The notes: generated by a model from the sequence alone, not told the origin. A stretch of DNA of 44,519 nt from Aestuariibacter sp. GS-14 (GCF_006494365.1 NZ_VHIP01000023.1:1-44519), one strand, 5' to 3'; counted from the stretch's first letter, positions 33,888 through 43,309 are shown. Numbers and translations are program-made.

Positions 33888-35329
33888 TGAATAAACCACA
33901 ATAGTTCGATAGCCCTGATGATGGCTCTTGTTAGTGAGGTATCCATTGCTCCTTTCCTGAGTAACTGAAGTTTACCGCTATCCAGCATCTGACCTCTTAC
34001 GATAACAGCAGCCGGAGTTTCCAACTCAGATAAATAATGCAACGGATTGCTATTCAGCAACAACATGTTAGCCCGATATCCCACTTTGATTTGTCCGGTA
34101 TTACCAAACCCCAATCGAGCTGCATTTACCGCGGTAGCAGCTTTTAATACATAGTAAGCAGGTATGCCTGTTTGATATAGCAGGGCTAACTCCTTGTGAA
34201 TGGACGCGCCGGGTGCAACTCCGAATCCCCCGGCATCGGTTCCCACCAACAAGGTGACGCCCTGACGATGCAGTTCCCCCGTCACCTTCGCAAAGAATTC
34301 AGCATGGGGGACCTCATAATGAGTCGGATCCATGTCCTGCCAAAATGAAATACTGCCACCGTCTACCAGTTCAACTAGCGGACTGATCATTTGATATTCC
34401 GGTTCGTCGAGATACGCGCCTTTTGTAAGCGCAATATCCACTAACCGCCTGTGCGCGATGAGGGTCGGTACCAGTGCCTGATCATGCTTTATCAACTGCG
34501 AAGCAATTTCCGCTATGCGTTGTTCTTCAAGGTTATCTTCAAACGCATGCCATACCAGTGTTTCTGTGTGCTCCAGCGTTTGAAAACCCGCACCCAACGT
34601 TTTGCTCCAGGCCATACTGAATGGCTTTTCAAAAGGCATTCCCGATTCCCGTTTTCCTTCAGGTGAATGTCCTGCTACCGGCATATTTAGTTGTTGCGCT
34701 TCATCCAGAATGGCGTCAAACGCGTCTTCAGTAAGGTTTGAGTAAAGCTTTAGCGTTGTAAACCCTGCTTTATGATGTTGCCGCACAGCCGCTCTCGCTT
34801 CCGCCGCAGTATTGACGATTTGCTGATTGACCGCAGCATTCGGGCCTTCGCTGTTGAGAATGGGCCCGGTAGTCATAAAATCCGGCGCTAAAAGCTGAGA
34901 AGTCTCGATACGCTCTTTTAAACGAAGGTGGAAAGGATAACCGCCCATATTGCGAATACCCGTTACCCCATAAGCAAGATAGCCTGCCAGTTCAGTTTCA
35001 TCGCTTAAGTGAATGTGAGCATCGATTAGCCCGGGCAATAAAAATTGACCTTGCCCGTCAATCACATTGCGGTCTTCGGCAATAATCCTGGTCGCCTCTG
35101 GTGTGGGGTAAATTCGGGATATCACACCGTCCTCAACCTCGACTGAATAATCAAACTGAATCTGAGGTTCATCCGGGGTCATAGTCATAATGTTCACGTG
35201 ATGCAGAGTTAACCGTTTTACAGGCTGCGCCTTCATTACCAACACATCGGGTATCGCGTTAATTTCGTAAATCACCCACACTCCCAGTGCGAACAACATC
35301 GTTCCAACGATCATCATAAAACGCTTCAT
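33884..35329 (-). CDS. Membrane-anchored metal-dependent amidohydrolase
   Basis: The 481-residue product has an N-terminal anchor (MIVGTMLFALGVWVIYEI) and an amidohydrolase (TIM-barrel) domain. Metal ligands are visible as HIH in LPGLIDAHIHLSD, Lys in FTTLKLYSN, His in MPVAGHSPEG and TLEHTET, and Asp in VGTDAGGFG. That set fits the imidazolonepropionase/prolidase-like branch, which cleaves cyclic amides or dipeptides. The domain probably faces the periplasm. The start is divergent from the FGE-like gene, across a region with phased repeats. Confidence 0.88.
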   Translation of the reverse strand: MKRFMMIVGTMLFALGVWVIYEINAIPDVLVMKAQPVKRLTLHHVNIMTMTPDEPQIQFDYSVEVEDGVISRIYPTPEATRIIAEDRNVIDGQGQFLLPGLIDAHIHLSDETELAGYLAYGVTGIRNMGGYPFHLRLKERIETSQLLAPDFMTTGPILNSEGPNAAVNQQIVNTAAEARAAVRQHHKAGFTTLKLYSNLTEDAFDAILDEAQQLNMPVAGHSPEGKRESGMPFEKPFSMAWSKTLGAGFQTLEHTETLVWHAFEDNLEEQRIAEIASQLIKHDQALVPTLIAHRRLVDIALTKGAYLDEPEYQMISPLVELVDGGSISFWQDMDPTHYEVPHAEFFAKVTGELHRQGVTLLVGTDAGGFGVAPGASIHKELALLYQTGIPAYYVLKAATAVNAARLGFGNTGQIKVGYRANMLLLNSNPLHYLSELETPAAVIVRGQMLDSGKLQLLRKGAMDTSLTRAIIRAIELLWFIH

Positions 35330-35420
35330 CTTTTATCTCTTAAATTCTTGCGCACGGTGTGACTCCCCTGGTTCAGCCTGAATACTGTACAAACAATAAC
35401 CTAACCATCCTCTTCACTCA

Positions 35421-35448
35421 TTATAACCTGCCCATAAAAAGCCTATAA
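35421..35448. promoter_or_regulatory. Phased YTATAR-type repeats upstream of the FGE-like gene
   Basis: TTATAA (35421), CATAAA (35433) and CTATAA (35443) recur at 12 and 10 bases, on one helical face. AAGCCTATAA (35439-35448) is repeated exactly, in inverse orientation, at 38734-38743 in the second cluster. Phased direct repeats are typical sites of OmpR/ToxR-type winged-helix regulators, one of which is encoded at 37201. The site lies between divergent genes and could act on both. Confidence 0.45.
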
Positions 35449-35584
35449 GCTCATCAAAAGAGACCCCGTAACCAACTGTAATTAAAGGATTAACTGAAAA
35501 ACCTTCTTAAAATGCAATTCATCCAGTGAACCCTTCACTCCCGAACCGTTCGAACAGCCGGATTTTTTTAGGAGTAATTGTTTA

Positions 35585-37165
35585 ATGATCAGAAGTTCGT
35601 CACACCGGCTATTGATAGTGGTTTCCATCGTACTGATAACAGGGTCAATCAACGGTAAAACTTTAGCAGAGCCGCTGTTGCCTTCCATGGTTAAGGTGCC
35701 CGCCGGAGACTTTGTATTAGGCAGCACGGAGTATGAAGATACGCAACCTCAAAAACGTGTAAACGTGGCTGAATTCTATGTCAGTCAGTATGAAGTCACC
35801 CGGGCTGAGTTCGCACGTTTTGCAGACAGTACCGGTTACGCAGTGCCGCAAACCTGTTACCACGAGATTGGAAAATGGTGGTTTGAACAGGAAAGCGAGG
35901 GGAATTGGACCAACAATGCGATTAATCAGCATGAACTGGAGCCCGTATCCTGTGTTGGCTATGATGCAGCGGTGGCATACACAGAATGGTTGCAGGTAGA
36001 AACCGGCATGCCATACCGTTTACTTAGTGAAGCAGAATGGGAATACCTTGCTACGCAGTTTGCGTCGCCTTCTGATTCAGTCTGTGACGCGGCGAACCTT
36101 GCAGATCAAAGGGCTGAATCGGTTGCACAGCGTCAATTTCACACGTCCTATATCAATTTAATTGGTATTGAATCCTGTGATGACAGGGCTGGCACGGTCA
36201 GTGTTGTTGGGCAGTATGCACCTGATAAACTGGGTATCTATGACCTGATTGGCAACGTGAATGAATTCGTAAGCGATTGCTACGTCGAGAATTACGCAGA
36301 CATGCCTACCTCAGGAAGAGCCGTTTATACGAAAAGTTGCGAAACGGTAGTGTTACGCGGTGGCGCCTGGCACTGGCCGGCCTGGCCTGTTCGCATCAGA
36401 GACGCGAAGCCACGTAACTGGATCGGGGTATTGGAAGGTTTCCGATTAGCACTGGATACCGCGGAACACATTGCTGTGCCTGCCTCACAGGGCTCAGAGT
36501 TGCGTAATGCCCTATCCCAATATCGCCAGCAACGAGTCATACCGCCCCCTCTGCCTGACAAGCCCGAAGGACTTACAGCTAATGTTGCTGGAAACGATAT
36601 CTCGCTTAACTGGGATACTGACAAGGTAGCAGGTCACTGTGTCATTCTGGCCAACCAACAACCAGGCGGACGATTCGACATCATCGGTTTCTCTGACAAG
36701 CCCGGCTTTAAGGATACCTTTCGGGCGCAGCGGGCCTACCAGTATGTTGTTGCTAACGTTCAGAACAATGCCATTGGACCCTATTCGCTACCTGTGGATA
36801 TTGCGCTTGAACCACTCCCTGTTGCCCCGACACTTCCTGCCACCCATTTTGTTGCAATGGACAACGCGTTAGTGGTGCCCTGTGGGGCGGACACAGAGTG
36901 TGTAACAGGCCCTCGTTCAGGTTCAGGTGCTACCTTATTAACCTATGAGTTCGCAATCGAGAAGCCGGGCAATTACTTGTTAAGTGCAAAAGGCGGTGGT
37001 GAGGTAACGTTTACCGCGGAAATAGCAGGACAGACCCGAGTTGTCAGCCTGTCTGACGGTGCAATGGAGTACTTAGCGCTCAGTAAAGGCATACAAAGAT
37101 TAACACTCATTACCGAGCAATCAGGCTGGCATCTTGATACTCTGCATTTAACTAAGGATAATTAA
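35585..37165 (+). CDS. Exported SUMF1/FGE-fold protein with C-terminal beta domains, lacking the FGE cysteine pair
   Basis: After a signal peptide (about 1-28) residues 35-290 follow the SUMF1 fold: VKVPAGDFVLGSTEYEDTQP, FYVSQYEVTRAEFARFADST, PVSCVGYDAAVAYTEWL, YRLLSEAEWEYLA, GIYDLIGNVNEFVSDCY, VVLRGGAWHW and EGFRLALD. True formylglycine-generating enzymes have a Cys pair just after RGGS; here that stretch has none, so sulfatase activation is unlikely. An Fn3-like domain (about 325-410) and a beta-sandwich (about 420-526) follow. TAGGAG lies upstream. The ToxR-like regulator gene starts 35 bases later. Confidence 0.85.
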   Translation: MIRSSSHRLLIVVSIVLITGSINGKTLAEPLLPSMVKVPAGDFVLGSTEYEDTQPQKRVNVAEFYVSQYEVTRAEFARFADSTGYAVPQTCYHEIGKWWFEQESEGNWTNNAINQHELEPVSCVGYDAAVAYTEWLQVETGMPYRLLSEAEWEYLATQFASPSDSVCDAANLADQRAESVAQRQFHTSYINLIGIESCDDRAGTVSVVGQYAPDKLGIYDLIGNVNEFVSDCYVENYADMPTSGRAVYTKSCETVVLRGGAWHWPAWPVRIRDAKPRNWIGVLEGFRLALDTAEHIAVPASQGSELRNALSQYRQQRVIPPPLPDKPEGLTANVAGNDISLNWDTDKVAGHCVILANQQPGGRFDIIGFSDKPGFKDTFRAQRAYQYVVANVQNNAIGPYSLPVDIALEPLPVAPTLPATHFVAMDNALVVPCGADTECVTGPRSGSGATLLTYEFAIEKPGNYLLSAKGGGEVTFTAEIAGQTRVVSLSDGAMEYLALSKGIQRLTLITEQSGWHLDTLHLTKDN

Positions 37166-37200
37166 CCGAAACACCAACGTGTTAACTGAAGGGATCGCAG

Positions 37201-38739
37201 TTGGAATCAGTCAAGGTAAGCTTTAACAGCGATACGGGAGAAGTGACTATTGATGACGTCACCCGTTCGCTACGCCCCAAAACCTTTCAGTTAGCACAGT
37301 TTCTTGCCGAGCGGTCTGGCCAGGTCATCAGTAAAGACGTGCTGTTAAGTGCCGTATGGACTGGCAGTATTGTCGAGGATCAGGCTGTCTTTCAGTCCAT
37401 CAATGAGATTCGTAAAGCGTTTGCAGGGCGGGATGTTATCAAGACCTTCCCGCGCAGAGGCTACTCGTGGTTGATTCCCTCAACCGACGTTGGTGCAGAT
37501 GCAGTTGTTAATGCAGAAGCAGTAACTGCTGAGCGTGTTAAACGCATCGATGTTCAAACGACAACGAAGTCTGGCGCCATTACCACCCGGCGCGTGCTGG
37601 CCGGAGTCGCCATTGGCCTTGTGCTATTGAGTCTGTTCACCGTTTATCTGATAAAGCAACCCACATCATCAGCGATAGCCACAACACACGCTGATTCAGT
37701 TGTCAGACATCCGGTGGTCGTTATCCTGCCTGTTTCAATAACTGGCATGGACAACTCTCAGCATTGGCTCAGATTTGGTGCCATGGATGCGTTGATTCAG
37801 CAATTCAGTGATTCACCAGACATCACGGTATTTCAGCCCGATGACGTATTTGATATTTTAAAACGCACGAAAAACGCGGAGCAACATCCCGAATCACTGT
37901 TTAACTTATCCGCCGCTACACTGATTGTCGAATCTGCTTTAAACGGCGTGCCTGGCGACTACGTCATGACCTATCGGCTTATATCCCCCGTATCGGAAGT
38001 AAAAGGGGTATTACACGATGTCACGGTAGATACACTGCTACACCAACTCGCTGAATTGCTATCTGAACAACTCCAGGTAAATCAGACTTTACGGCCCGTC
38101 AATTTTGAAGAGCAATTCCGCAATACGCTCATTTACAACGCCATGCAGCTCATTGCGGCCGCTGACTACGTGTCCGCACAGTCCTTTCTTGAAAGTGCCA
38201 TTATTACTTTTCCCGATGCACCAGAGCCTCGTTACTGGCTAGCCAGAGCGCTTTATTTGCAACAAGCATCGGAAGACAGCCTTCAGGTAATAAACGAAGC
38301 GCTGAACACGCTTAAAAGCGAAGAAAGCAACCGCTACTACGCCCGCCTTTATTATCTCAAGGGAAGCGCTCTATTGAACCTGCATCAGGACGATGCGCTT
38401 CTCACTTTGCAACACGCTCTAACGCTTGCCGAGAAAAACAACGATTGGCTATACGTAGCTTATACACAGTCGCTTATAGGTCATTATTATTTGCAAACTC
38501 AAACGCCAGAACAGGCGTCCGGGTACTTTACAGAAGCAATGAAATATCAGCAGGTACTCAACTGCCCCATGGGTATAGTGCAGTCACATCTCGATTGGGC
38601 CGATTACTACCTGGCTCTGCAAAATAAGCCTGAAGCAATGCGGGCTTTGTCTGACGCGAAAGCGTTGGCAAGCCAACGCTCTCTGACTCAAACCTTGCCG
38701 TTAATCAACGCTAAAAGCCAGAAAATACAACAGTTATAG
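37201..38739 (+). CDS. Membrane-bound winged-helix regulator, ToxR/CadC type, with periplasmic TPR-like domain
   Basis: The start is TTG 37201 with AAGGGA upstream. Residues 1-95 are a winged-helix domain of the OmpR/CadC type (LRPKTFQLAQFLAERSGQVI, SKDVLLSAVW, VEDQAVFQSINEIRKAF, TFPRRGYSWL). Residues 132-151 are the only membrane helix (VLAGVAIGLVLLSLFTVYL). The remaining 360 residues are periplasmic and end in TPR-like helical repeats (PEPRYWLARALYLQQ, YYLKGSALLNLHQDDALL, YTQSLIGHYYLQTQTPEQAS). It should sense an envelope signal and act on DNA directly. Likely sites are the phased repeats at 38734-38772 and 35421-35448. Confidence 0.87.
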   Translation: MESVKVSFNSDTGEVTIDDVTRSLRPKTFQLAQFLAERSGQVISKDVLLSAVWTGSIVEDQAVFQSINEIRKAFAGRDVIKTFPRRGYSWLIPSTDVGADAVVNAEAVTAERVKRIDVQTTTKSGAITTRRVLAGVAIGLVLLSLFTVYLIKQPTSSAIATTHADSVVRHPVVVILPVSITGMDNSQHWLRFGAMDALIQQFSDSPDITVFQPDDVFDILKRTKNAEQHPESLFNLSAATLIVESALNGVPGDYVMTYRLISPVSEVKGVLHDVTVDTLLHQLAELLSEQLQVNQTLRPVNFEEQFRNTLIYNAMQLIAAADYVSAQSFLESAIITFPDAPEPRYWLARALYLQQASEDSLQVINEALNTLKSEESNRYYARLYYLKGSALLNLHQDDALLTLQHALTLAEKNNDWLYVAYTQSLIGHYYLQTQTPEQASGYFTEAMKYQQVLNCPMGIVQSHLDWADYYLALQNKPEAMRALSDAKALASQRSLTQTLPLINAKSQKIQQL

Positions 38740-38772
38740 GCTTCTTATAGACGCTTATAAGTCACGCTATAG
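38734..38772 (+). promoter_or_regulatory. Four phased YTATAR repeats between the regulator and amidohydrolase genes
   Basis: TTATAG (38734), TTATAG (38745), TTATAA (38755) and CTATAG (38767) recur at 11, 10 and 12 bases. The first copy covers the stop codon of the regulator gene. The cluster lies 86 bases or more before the amidohydrolase ATG, a suitable position for activator binding by an OmpR/ToxR-type protein. A T-rich stretch follows. Confidence 0.5.
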
Positions 38773-38857
38773 GACTTTTTCTTCTTTTTTACTCACTCTG
38801 CTGACAACAGTTTGGCGATGCGTTCTCATCGCCAGTTTACATTCTATGGAGTGATTT

Positions 38858-40360
38858 ATGACAATTCCCTTCCGGGCTTTACTGGTAAATGGTTGTTTGG
38901 CCATGTTCTGCTATTCCGCTGATATCAACGCAGACGAACCTTCCTCCGGTAACGGCATCGCGTTTACCAATGCCAATATCGTCACTATGCAAACCGCAGA
39001 TACCGTGTTTGGCGCAACCCTATTAGTGAAAGATGGAATAATAGAGGCCATCGCGCCTGCCAGTACACCTATTGATGATAGCTATCGGATCGTCGATCTG
39101 AATAACCAATGGGTTGTCCCCGGTTTTATTGACGGACACGTGCATTTGAATCAATCCGGCTCTGCATACAGTCGGCCGGATATCATTGATGCAACAGCAA
39201 TTGAGCCCTTTGCGGTTGAACAAGCCTGGTTACGCAAGTCTCTCCCTGACATTACGCATTCATACGTAATGAATGGTGTAACGACAATCGTGGATATGGG
39301 CGGACCTTCAGCCTGGATACCGGACTATGACGAGTTGAGTAAAAACCCAAGTTCGCCATACATCCTCCGCGCTGCTGAACTTATTTCTGCCGCTCCCGTT
39401 CCTGCTCTGGATGCAGATGGCCCGGTTTTCAAAGCCGTTAAGGATGCAAAAGCGGCTACTGACGAAGTGAAGCGTCAGCTTCTACTGTCCAGCCAGGTGG
39501 TGAAATTCGTTTGGACCCATGAAGCCGGTTTATCCCCAGAGGCATTAACGGAGCGCTATTCGCAAGCGATGAAAACGGCACGTGACGCAGGCAAAATTGT
39601 GGCTGTGCACGCCGAGTCATTATCCTATGCAAAAGCGGCGATAAAAGCAGGGGCACATATTTTAGTTCATGGTGTCATCACCGACTATATAGACGACGAA
39701 TTTATCGCACTAACCAAAAAACATAATGTGTCATACATGCCAACACTGACAGCACATCAGCATTATAAATCACTGTTTTTGCGTAACATCGACTTTACTG
39801 TGCGCGAACGGGCGATAGCGCCCAAGCGAGTGCTGCAGTCCTTCAACACCCTGCAAAATGCCTCGGCAAAGGACGTACCTATATACGCAATGATGTCGAA
39901 GTATATGACCTACGTAGATGACACTGCATCCATTGGTACGCTGTCTGTTCAGGAACAAGGCATAGTCGGGCAGCTGTCTGCGATGTTCTCTGAACGTATC
40001 CGGGACATTCAGTTTGCTAATTTAAAGCGTGCTGCTGATGCCGGACTACGCCTGGCATTTGGTACAGATGCCGGTAATCCGGGCACATTACATGGCGTGT
40101 CGATACACGAAGAAATGCGGGCCTGGCTGAAAGCCGGAATTAGCCCGGATGAGCTATTGCATGCCATGACGATCGGTACAGCAGAGGCAATGAAGATCAA
40201 CAACATTAAAGGCGCATTACTTAGTTCAAAGGAAGCCAGCTTTATTGTATTTCCCACATCACCTCTCAGCGAGGAGCTGCCAGAATTAAGCCCATCCTTT
40301 GTAGTGAAATCCGGAAAGATCGTCTACTCCCCTTCGTCGGAGAGTCATGATGCGCCGTAA
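38858..40360 (+). CDS. Secreted metal-dependent amidohydrolase
   Basis: The 500-residue product begins with a short signal peptide (LLVNGCLAMFCYSADINA) and then the amidohydrolase pattern: NIVTMQTADTVFGATLLVKD, VVPGFIDGHVHLNQSG, VKFVW (Lys), IVAVHAES, ILVHGVI and LAFGTDAGNPG. It belongs to the same broad imidazolonepropionase/prolidase-like branch as the amidohydrolase at 33884 but is clearly distinct. TGGAG precedes the start. It overlaps the protease gene after it by 14 bases, so both are one unit, probably under the ToxR-like regulator. Confidence 0.88.
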   Translation: MTIPFRALLVNGCLAMFCYSADINADEPSSGNGIAFTNANIVTMQTADTVFGATLLVKDGIIEAIAPASTPIDDSYRIVDLNNQWVVPGFIDGHVHLNQSGSAYSRPDIIDATAIEPFAVEQAWLRKSLPDITHSYVMNGVTTIVDMGGPSAWIPDYDELSKNPSSPYILRAAELISAAPVPALDADGPVFKAVKDAKAATDEVKRQLLLSSQVVKFVWTHEAGLSPEALTERYSQAMKTARDAGKIVAVHAESLSYAKAAIKAGAHILVHGVITDYIDDEFIALTKKHNVSYMPTLTAHQHYKSLFLRNIDFTVRERAIAPKRVLQSFNTLQNASAKDVPIYAMMSKYMTYVDDTASIGTLSVQEQGIVGQLSAMFSERIRDIQFANLKRAADAGLRLAFGTDAGNPGTLHGVSIHEEMRAWLKAGISPDELLHAMTIGTAEAMKINNIKGALLSSKEASFIVFPTSPLSEELPELSPSFVVKSGKIVYSPSSESHDAP

Positions 40361-41213
40361 TCCGTTCATTTCGCTGTGTTTGTGTATTGTCACAATGCTA
40401 ATGTCCGCGCCGACTAACGCCATCGTTATTCGCCATGATGTTGACGATAAGCTCTACCATGCAACAACCAGAGACTTCCCTCCCCTCGCCACACTCTACC
40501 GAGTCGGCGCGCATGGCACACTGGTATCCCCCGAATGGGTAGTAACGGCAGCGCATACGGTGTTTTGTATCGAGCCTGACGATTGGATAAAGGTCGGAGA
40601 TACCTTGTATCAGGTCGCAGGCCGGTTTGCGCATTATCAGTATGAGCGCGGGGATGATCACGACGTCGCGATGATAAAATTAAAAAAGCCGGTCACGCAG
40701 GTCTCTCCTGCCATGTTAAATACCGATAAATCCGAGGCCGGCCAGGTAGTATGGTTTATTGGTGCAGGCGGCACGGGCAATGGACATGTCGGACAGACGA
40801 TCAGCTATAAGCAAAATGCAGGACAATTGCGAAAAGCGCAAAACCGCATAGAAAAAGCAAAAGACGGCAATGTGTATTTTGAGTTCGACTATGGTGAGGA
40901 CGCATTGCCATTGGAGGGGGTCTCCGGCAACGGAGACAGCGGAGGCCCGGCATACATTGAACTACAAAACCGTTATTACTTGCTGGGTATCAGCTCGCGA
41001 ACAGACTCCTGGTTTAAATCAATAGGTGATTATGGTGTCACGGAAGTGTATACCCGAGTCGCTGATTACATTCCGTGGATAAAAGGCGTGATGCTGTCCT
41101 CTCCAGACTTTCTTGACGGGTTCACAACACAAGAGCGGTTCCCCCAACCCGGGATAGAGGACAACTTACCTGCCGTGTGTGAAAAAATTGGGTTTCGTGA
41201 GGCCGGAGAATAA
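40347..41213 (+). CDS. Secreted trypsin-like serine protease
   Basis: The 288-residue product has a signal peptide (ending APTNA-IV) and a chymotrypsin-fold domain with catalytic His70 (VVTAAHT), Asp106 (DHDVAMIKL) and Ser198 (GNGDSGGPAY). The N-terminus of the mature form is not a typical IVGG zymogen site. Its start lies within the end of the amidohydrolase gene, which ties the two together. A joint role in breaking down external or envelope protein, with the amidohydrolase acting on small products, is inferred. Confidence 0.9.
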   Translation: MMRRNPFISLCLCIVTMLMSAPTNAIVIRHDVDDKLYHATTRDFPPLATLYRVGAHGTLVSPEWVVTAAHTVFCIEPDDWIKVGDTLYQVAGRFAHYQYERGDDHDVAMIKLKKPVTQVSPAMLNTDKSEAGQVVWFIGAGGTGNGHVGQTISYKQNAGQLRKAQNRIEKAKDGNVYFEFDYGEDALPLEGVSGNGDSGGPAYIELQNRYYLLGISSRTDSWFKSIGDYGVTEVYTRVADYIPWIKGVMLSSPDFLDGFTTQERFPQPGIEDNLPAVCEKIGFREAGE

Positions 41214-41219
41214 TAGGAA

Positions 41220-41249
41220 GCCGTGGAATGGGCAATTCCATTCCACGGC
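41220..41249. terminator. Perfect 12-pair hairpin between convergent genes
   Basis: GCCGTGGAATGG (41220-41231) pairs with CCATTCCACGGC (41238-41249) over a six-base loop. It lies between the protease stop and the stop of the convergent MscS-like gene. U-rich bases follow only weakly on the minus strand (TTCCTATTATT), so it may be a shared, partly Rho-independent terminator. Confidence 0.65.
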
Positions 41250-41261
41250 GTATGACTCACA

Positions 41262-42581
41262 CTAAGGCGTCGTATTACTTAACTTAATGGCGTCTTCGTT
41301 GATGACCCGAACTTCACGTTGCGGGAATGGAATTTCGATACCGTGCTCTCGCAGGGTTTCAAATACAATAAGCAGCAAGTCACCGCCAACGCGGTTTTTC
41401 CCGTCATCGACGCCGATCATCCAGAACTCCACAAACATATTGACGCCTGAGTCACCGAAGCTGTCGATTTCACAATCCGGGCGCTCTTCAAACGGGATAT
41501 CATCGCCACTGATTACCTGCGGATGCTTGGCTACCGCCTCTTTGATGATTTCCACCATAGCGCGAATATCGGTTTTATAGGCTACGGAAAAATCAATGCG
41601 GTACCGTTGTTTGGAATCTTTGTGCGTCCAGTTTACCAACAATGAGTTAATGAACTTCTCGTTCGGTACCAGGATGTCTTTACCGTCATAGGTTTCCAGC
41701 ACCGCATATCGCATTTTAAATTCGCGCACAAATCCCTTACTGCCATCATCCAGTTCTACAAAGTCGCCCACGGTGAGAGAGCGGTCGAGCAGAATGATAA
41801 TACCCGAGATAAAATTAGAGGCGATGGTCTGCAAGCCCAATCCCAGCCCTACACCCAATGCACCACCGAACACTGCTAATGCGGTCAGGTTGATGCCCAT
41901 CACATTCAGCAGTAACAGAAAAATCACGCAGAACATGGCCACTTCAAACAACTTGGCAAAGACTTCTTTGGTGGGCACATCAAATTCTTTGTGATTGCGA
42001 ATGATGTCTTTACCAATAGAGTTAGAGGCCCGCCCCAGCCAGAACAGCAACACGCCAAACACCAGCACTCTGGCAATACCATAAGCGGACACATCCACAT
42101 TGCCCACACTAAACGATATTGCGGTTAAGGCGCCGATGACTTTGGGTAACACATTGATCATATGTAAGAATACAATGGGTAGCCCTACCCAACGTAAAAA
42201 CGTGGCAATACCCACGCTTTTAACAAACGCTCGGATGAAGGAATTCAGGAATATCATCACAGCTATAACCACTGCAATTTCCAGTAACCAGGCGTCCAGT
42301 TGATATTGTTTACCCAAAACGGACGTGAGCTTTAACAACGAAATAGTAATGATGGGAAAAAAGGTACTACCCGCTTTATAGCCTAGCACTTGCAACGAGT
42401 GTGCGCCTTCATGGGGCGCTTCACGGGTAACCGCAAACTGGTCGCGTACTTTAACGGATAGCAGCCAGGCCACCAGATAAATCAGCAGTATGGCTCCTGC
42501 CTGATAGACAAAGGTTGGGCTGACAATGGTTTGTTGCAACAGCGCAAGCTGTTCCTGGATTTCAGCAATGATAGTGTCCAT
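41262..42581 (-). CDS. MscS family mechanosensitive channel
   Basis: The 439-residue product has four to five membrane helices. The pore helix and beta domain of MscS follow: ALAVFGGALGVGLGLGLQTI, NFISGIIILLDRSLTVGDFV, then a beta-domain with VREFKMRYAVLETYDGKDIL and VPNEKFINS. The C-terminal alpha/beta domain ends IEIPFPQREVRVI. These channels release solutes on osmotic downshock. It is a single gene. Confidence 0.92.
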   Translation of the reverse strand: MDTIIAEIQEQLALLQQTIVSPTFVYQAGAILLIYLVAWLLSVKVRDQFAVTREAPHEGAHSLQVLGYKAGSTFFPIITISLLKLTSVLGKQYQLDAWLLEIAVVIAVMIFLNSFIRAFVKSVGIATFLRWVGLPIVFLHMINVLPKVIGALTAISFSVGNVDVSAYGIARVLVFGVLLFWLGRASNSIGKDIIRNHKEFDVPTKEVFAKLFEVAMFCVIFLLLLNVMGINLTALAVFGGALGVGLGLGLQTIASNFISGIIILLDRSLTVGDFVELDDGSKGFVREFKMRYAVLETYDGKDILVPNEKFINSLLVNWTHKDSKQRYRIDFSVAYKTDIRAMVEIIKEAVAKHPQVISGDDIPFEERPDCEIDSFGDSGVNMFVEFWMIGVDDGKNRVGGDLLLIVFETLREHGIEIPFPQREVRVINEDAIKLSNTTP

Positions 42582-42697
42582 GGGCGAACCTGTGTGGAAA
42601 GCACGTTGCGCATGTTGTAACGCTAAATAAGAGCAGGGTAAAGCATTTACTGTTGTTTATTTAATTTTGTCTGTACTCTCGCCTGCATAGACCTTCA

Positions 42698-43309
42698 TTA
42701 AAGCCAACCTTTTTGTCGGGCGATGCGCGCCGCTTCAATGCGGTTTGACGCATTTAACTTATTGGAAGCACTTGATAAGTAGTTGCGCACCGTGCCGGGT
42801 GACAGGTGCATTTCCGCCGCGATTTGCTCGGTTTGCTTACCGTCTGCGGCTAATTTTAACGCTTTGCGCTCTTTGTCGTTTAACGGATCGGCCTCTTCCC
42901 AGGCATCCACAATTAGCTCTGGCGCTATCATTTTACGTCCTTGCATAACTCTGCGGATGGCATTCGCTAAATCATCACTGGGCGCATCTTTCAGTAAATA
43001 CCCTTTTACACCGCAGTCCATGGCTCTGCGTAAATACCCTGAGCGAGCAAACGTAGTCAGAATAATCACTTTGCAGGGCAGTGATTGTTGCTGAATGCAC
43101 TGCGCCAGCTCCAGGCCGGTCATCACTGGCATTTCGATGTCGGTAAGTACAATATCCGGATGTAAAGACTCGATTAAGCTCAACGCCTGCTTGCCATCAC
43201 TGGCTTTGCCGACTACCTGTAAATCAGGCTCCAGATCCAGCAGCGCAGAGAGCGCGCCCAGCAACATGCCCTGATCTTCTGCAATCAGAATTTTAATGGG
43301 TGTAGTCAT
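42698..43309 (-). CDS. Response regulator, NarL/LuxR family (DesR-like)
   Basis: The 203-residue product has a receiver domain with the acidic pair at 11-12 (IAEDQGM), phospho-acceptor Asp57 (VLTDIEMP) and the conserved Lys in KGYLLKDA. A LuxR-type helix-turn-helix follows (NDKERKALKLAADGKQTEQIAAEM, HLSPGTVRNYLSSASNKL). It overlaps its sensor gene by four bases (ATGA). The layout is that of DesR-like regulators; the target genes are not visible here. Confidence 0.93.
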   Translation of the reverse strand: MTTPIKILIAEDQGMLLGALSALLDLEPDLQVVGKASDGKQALSLIESLHPDIVLTDIEMPVMTGLELAQCIQQQSLPCKVIILTTFARSGYLRRAMDCGVKGYLLKDAPSDDLANAIRRVMQGRKMIAPELIVDAWEEADPLNDKERKALKLAADGKQTEQIAAEMHLSPGTVRNYLSSASNKLNASNRIEAARIARQKGWL

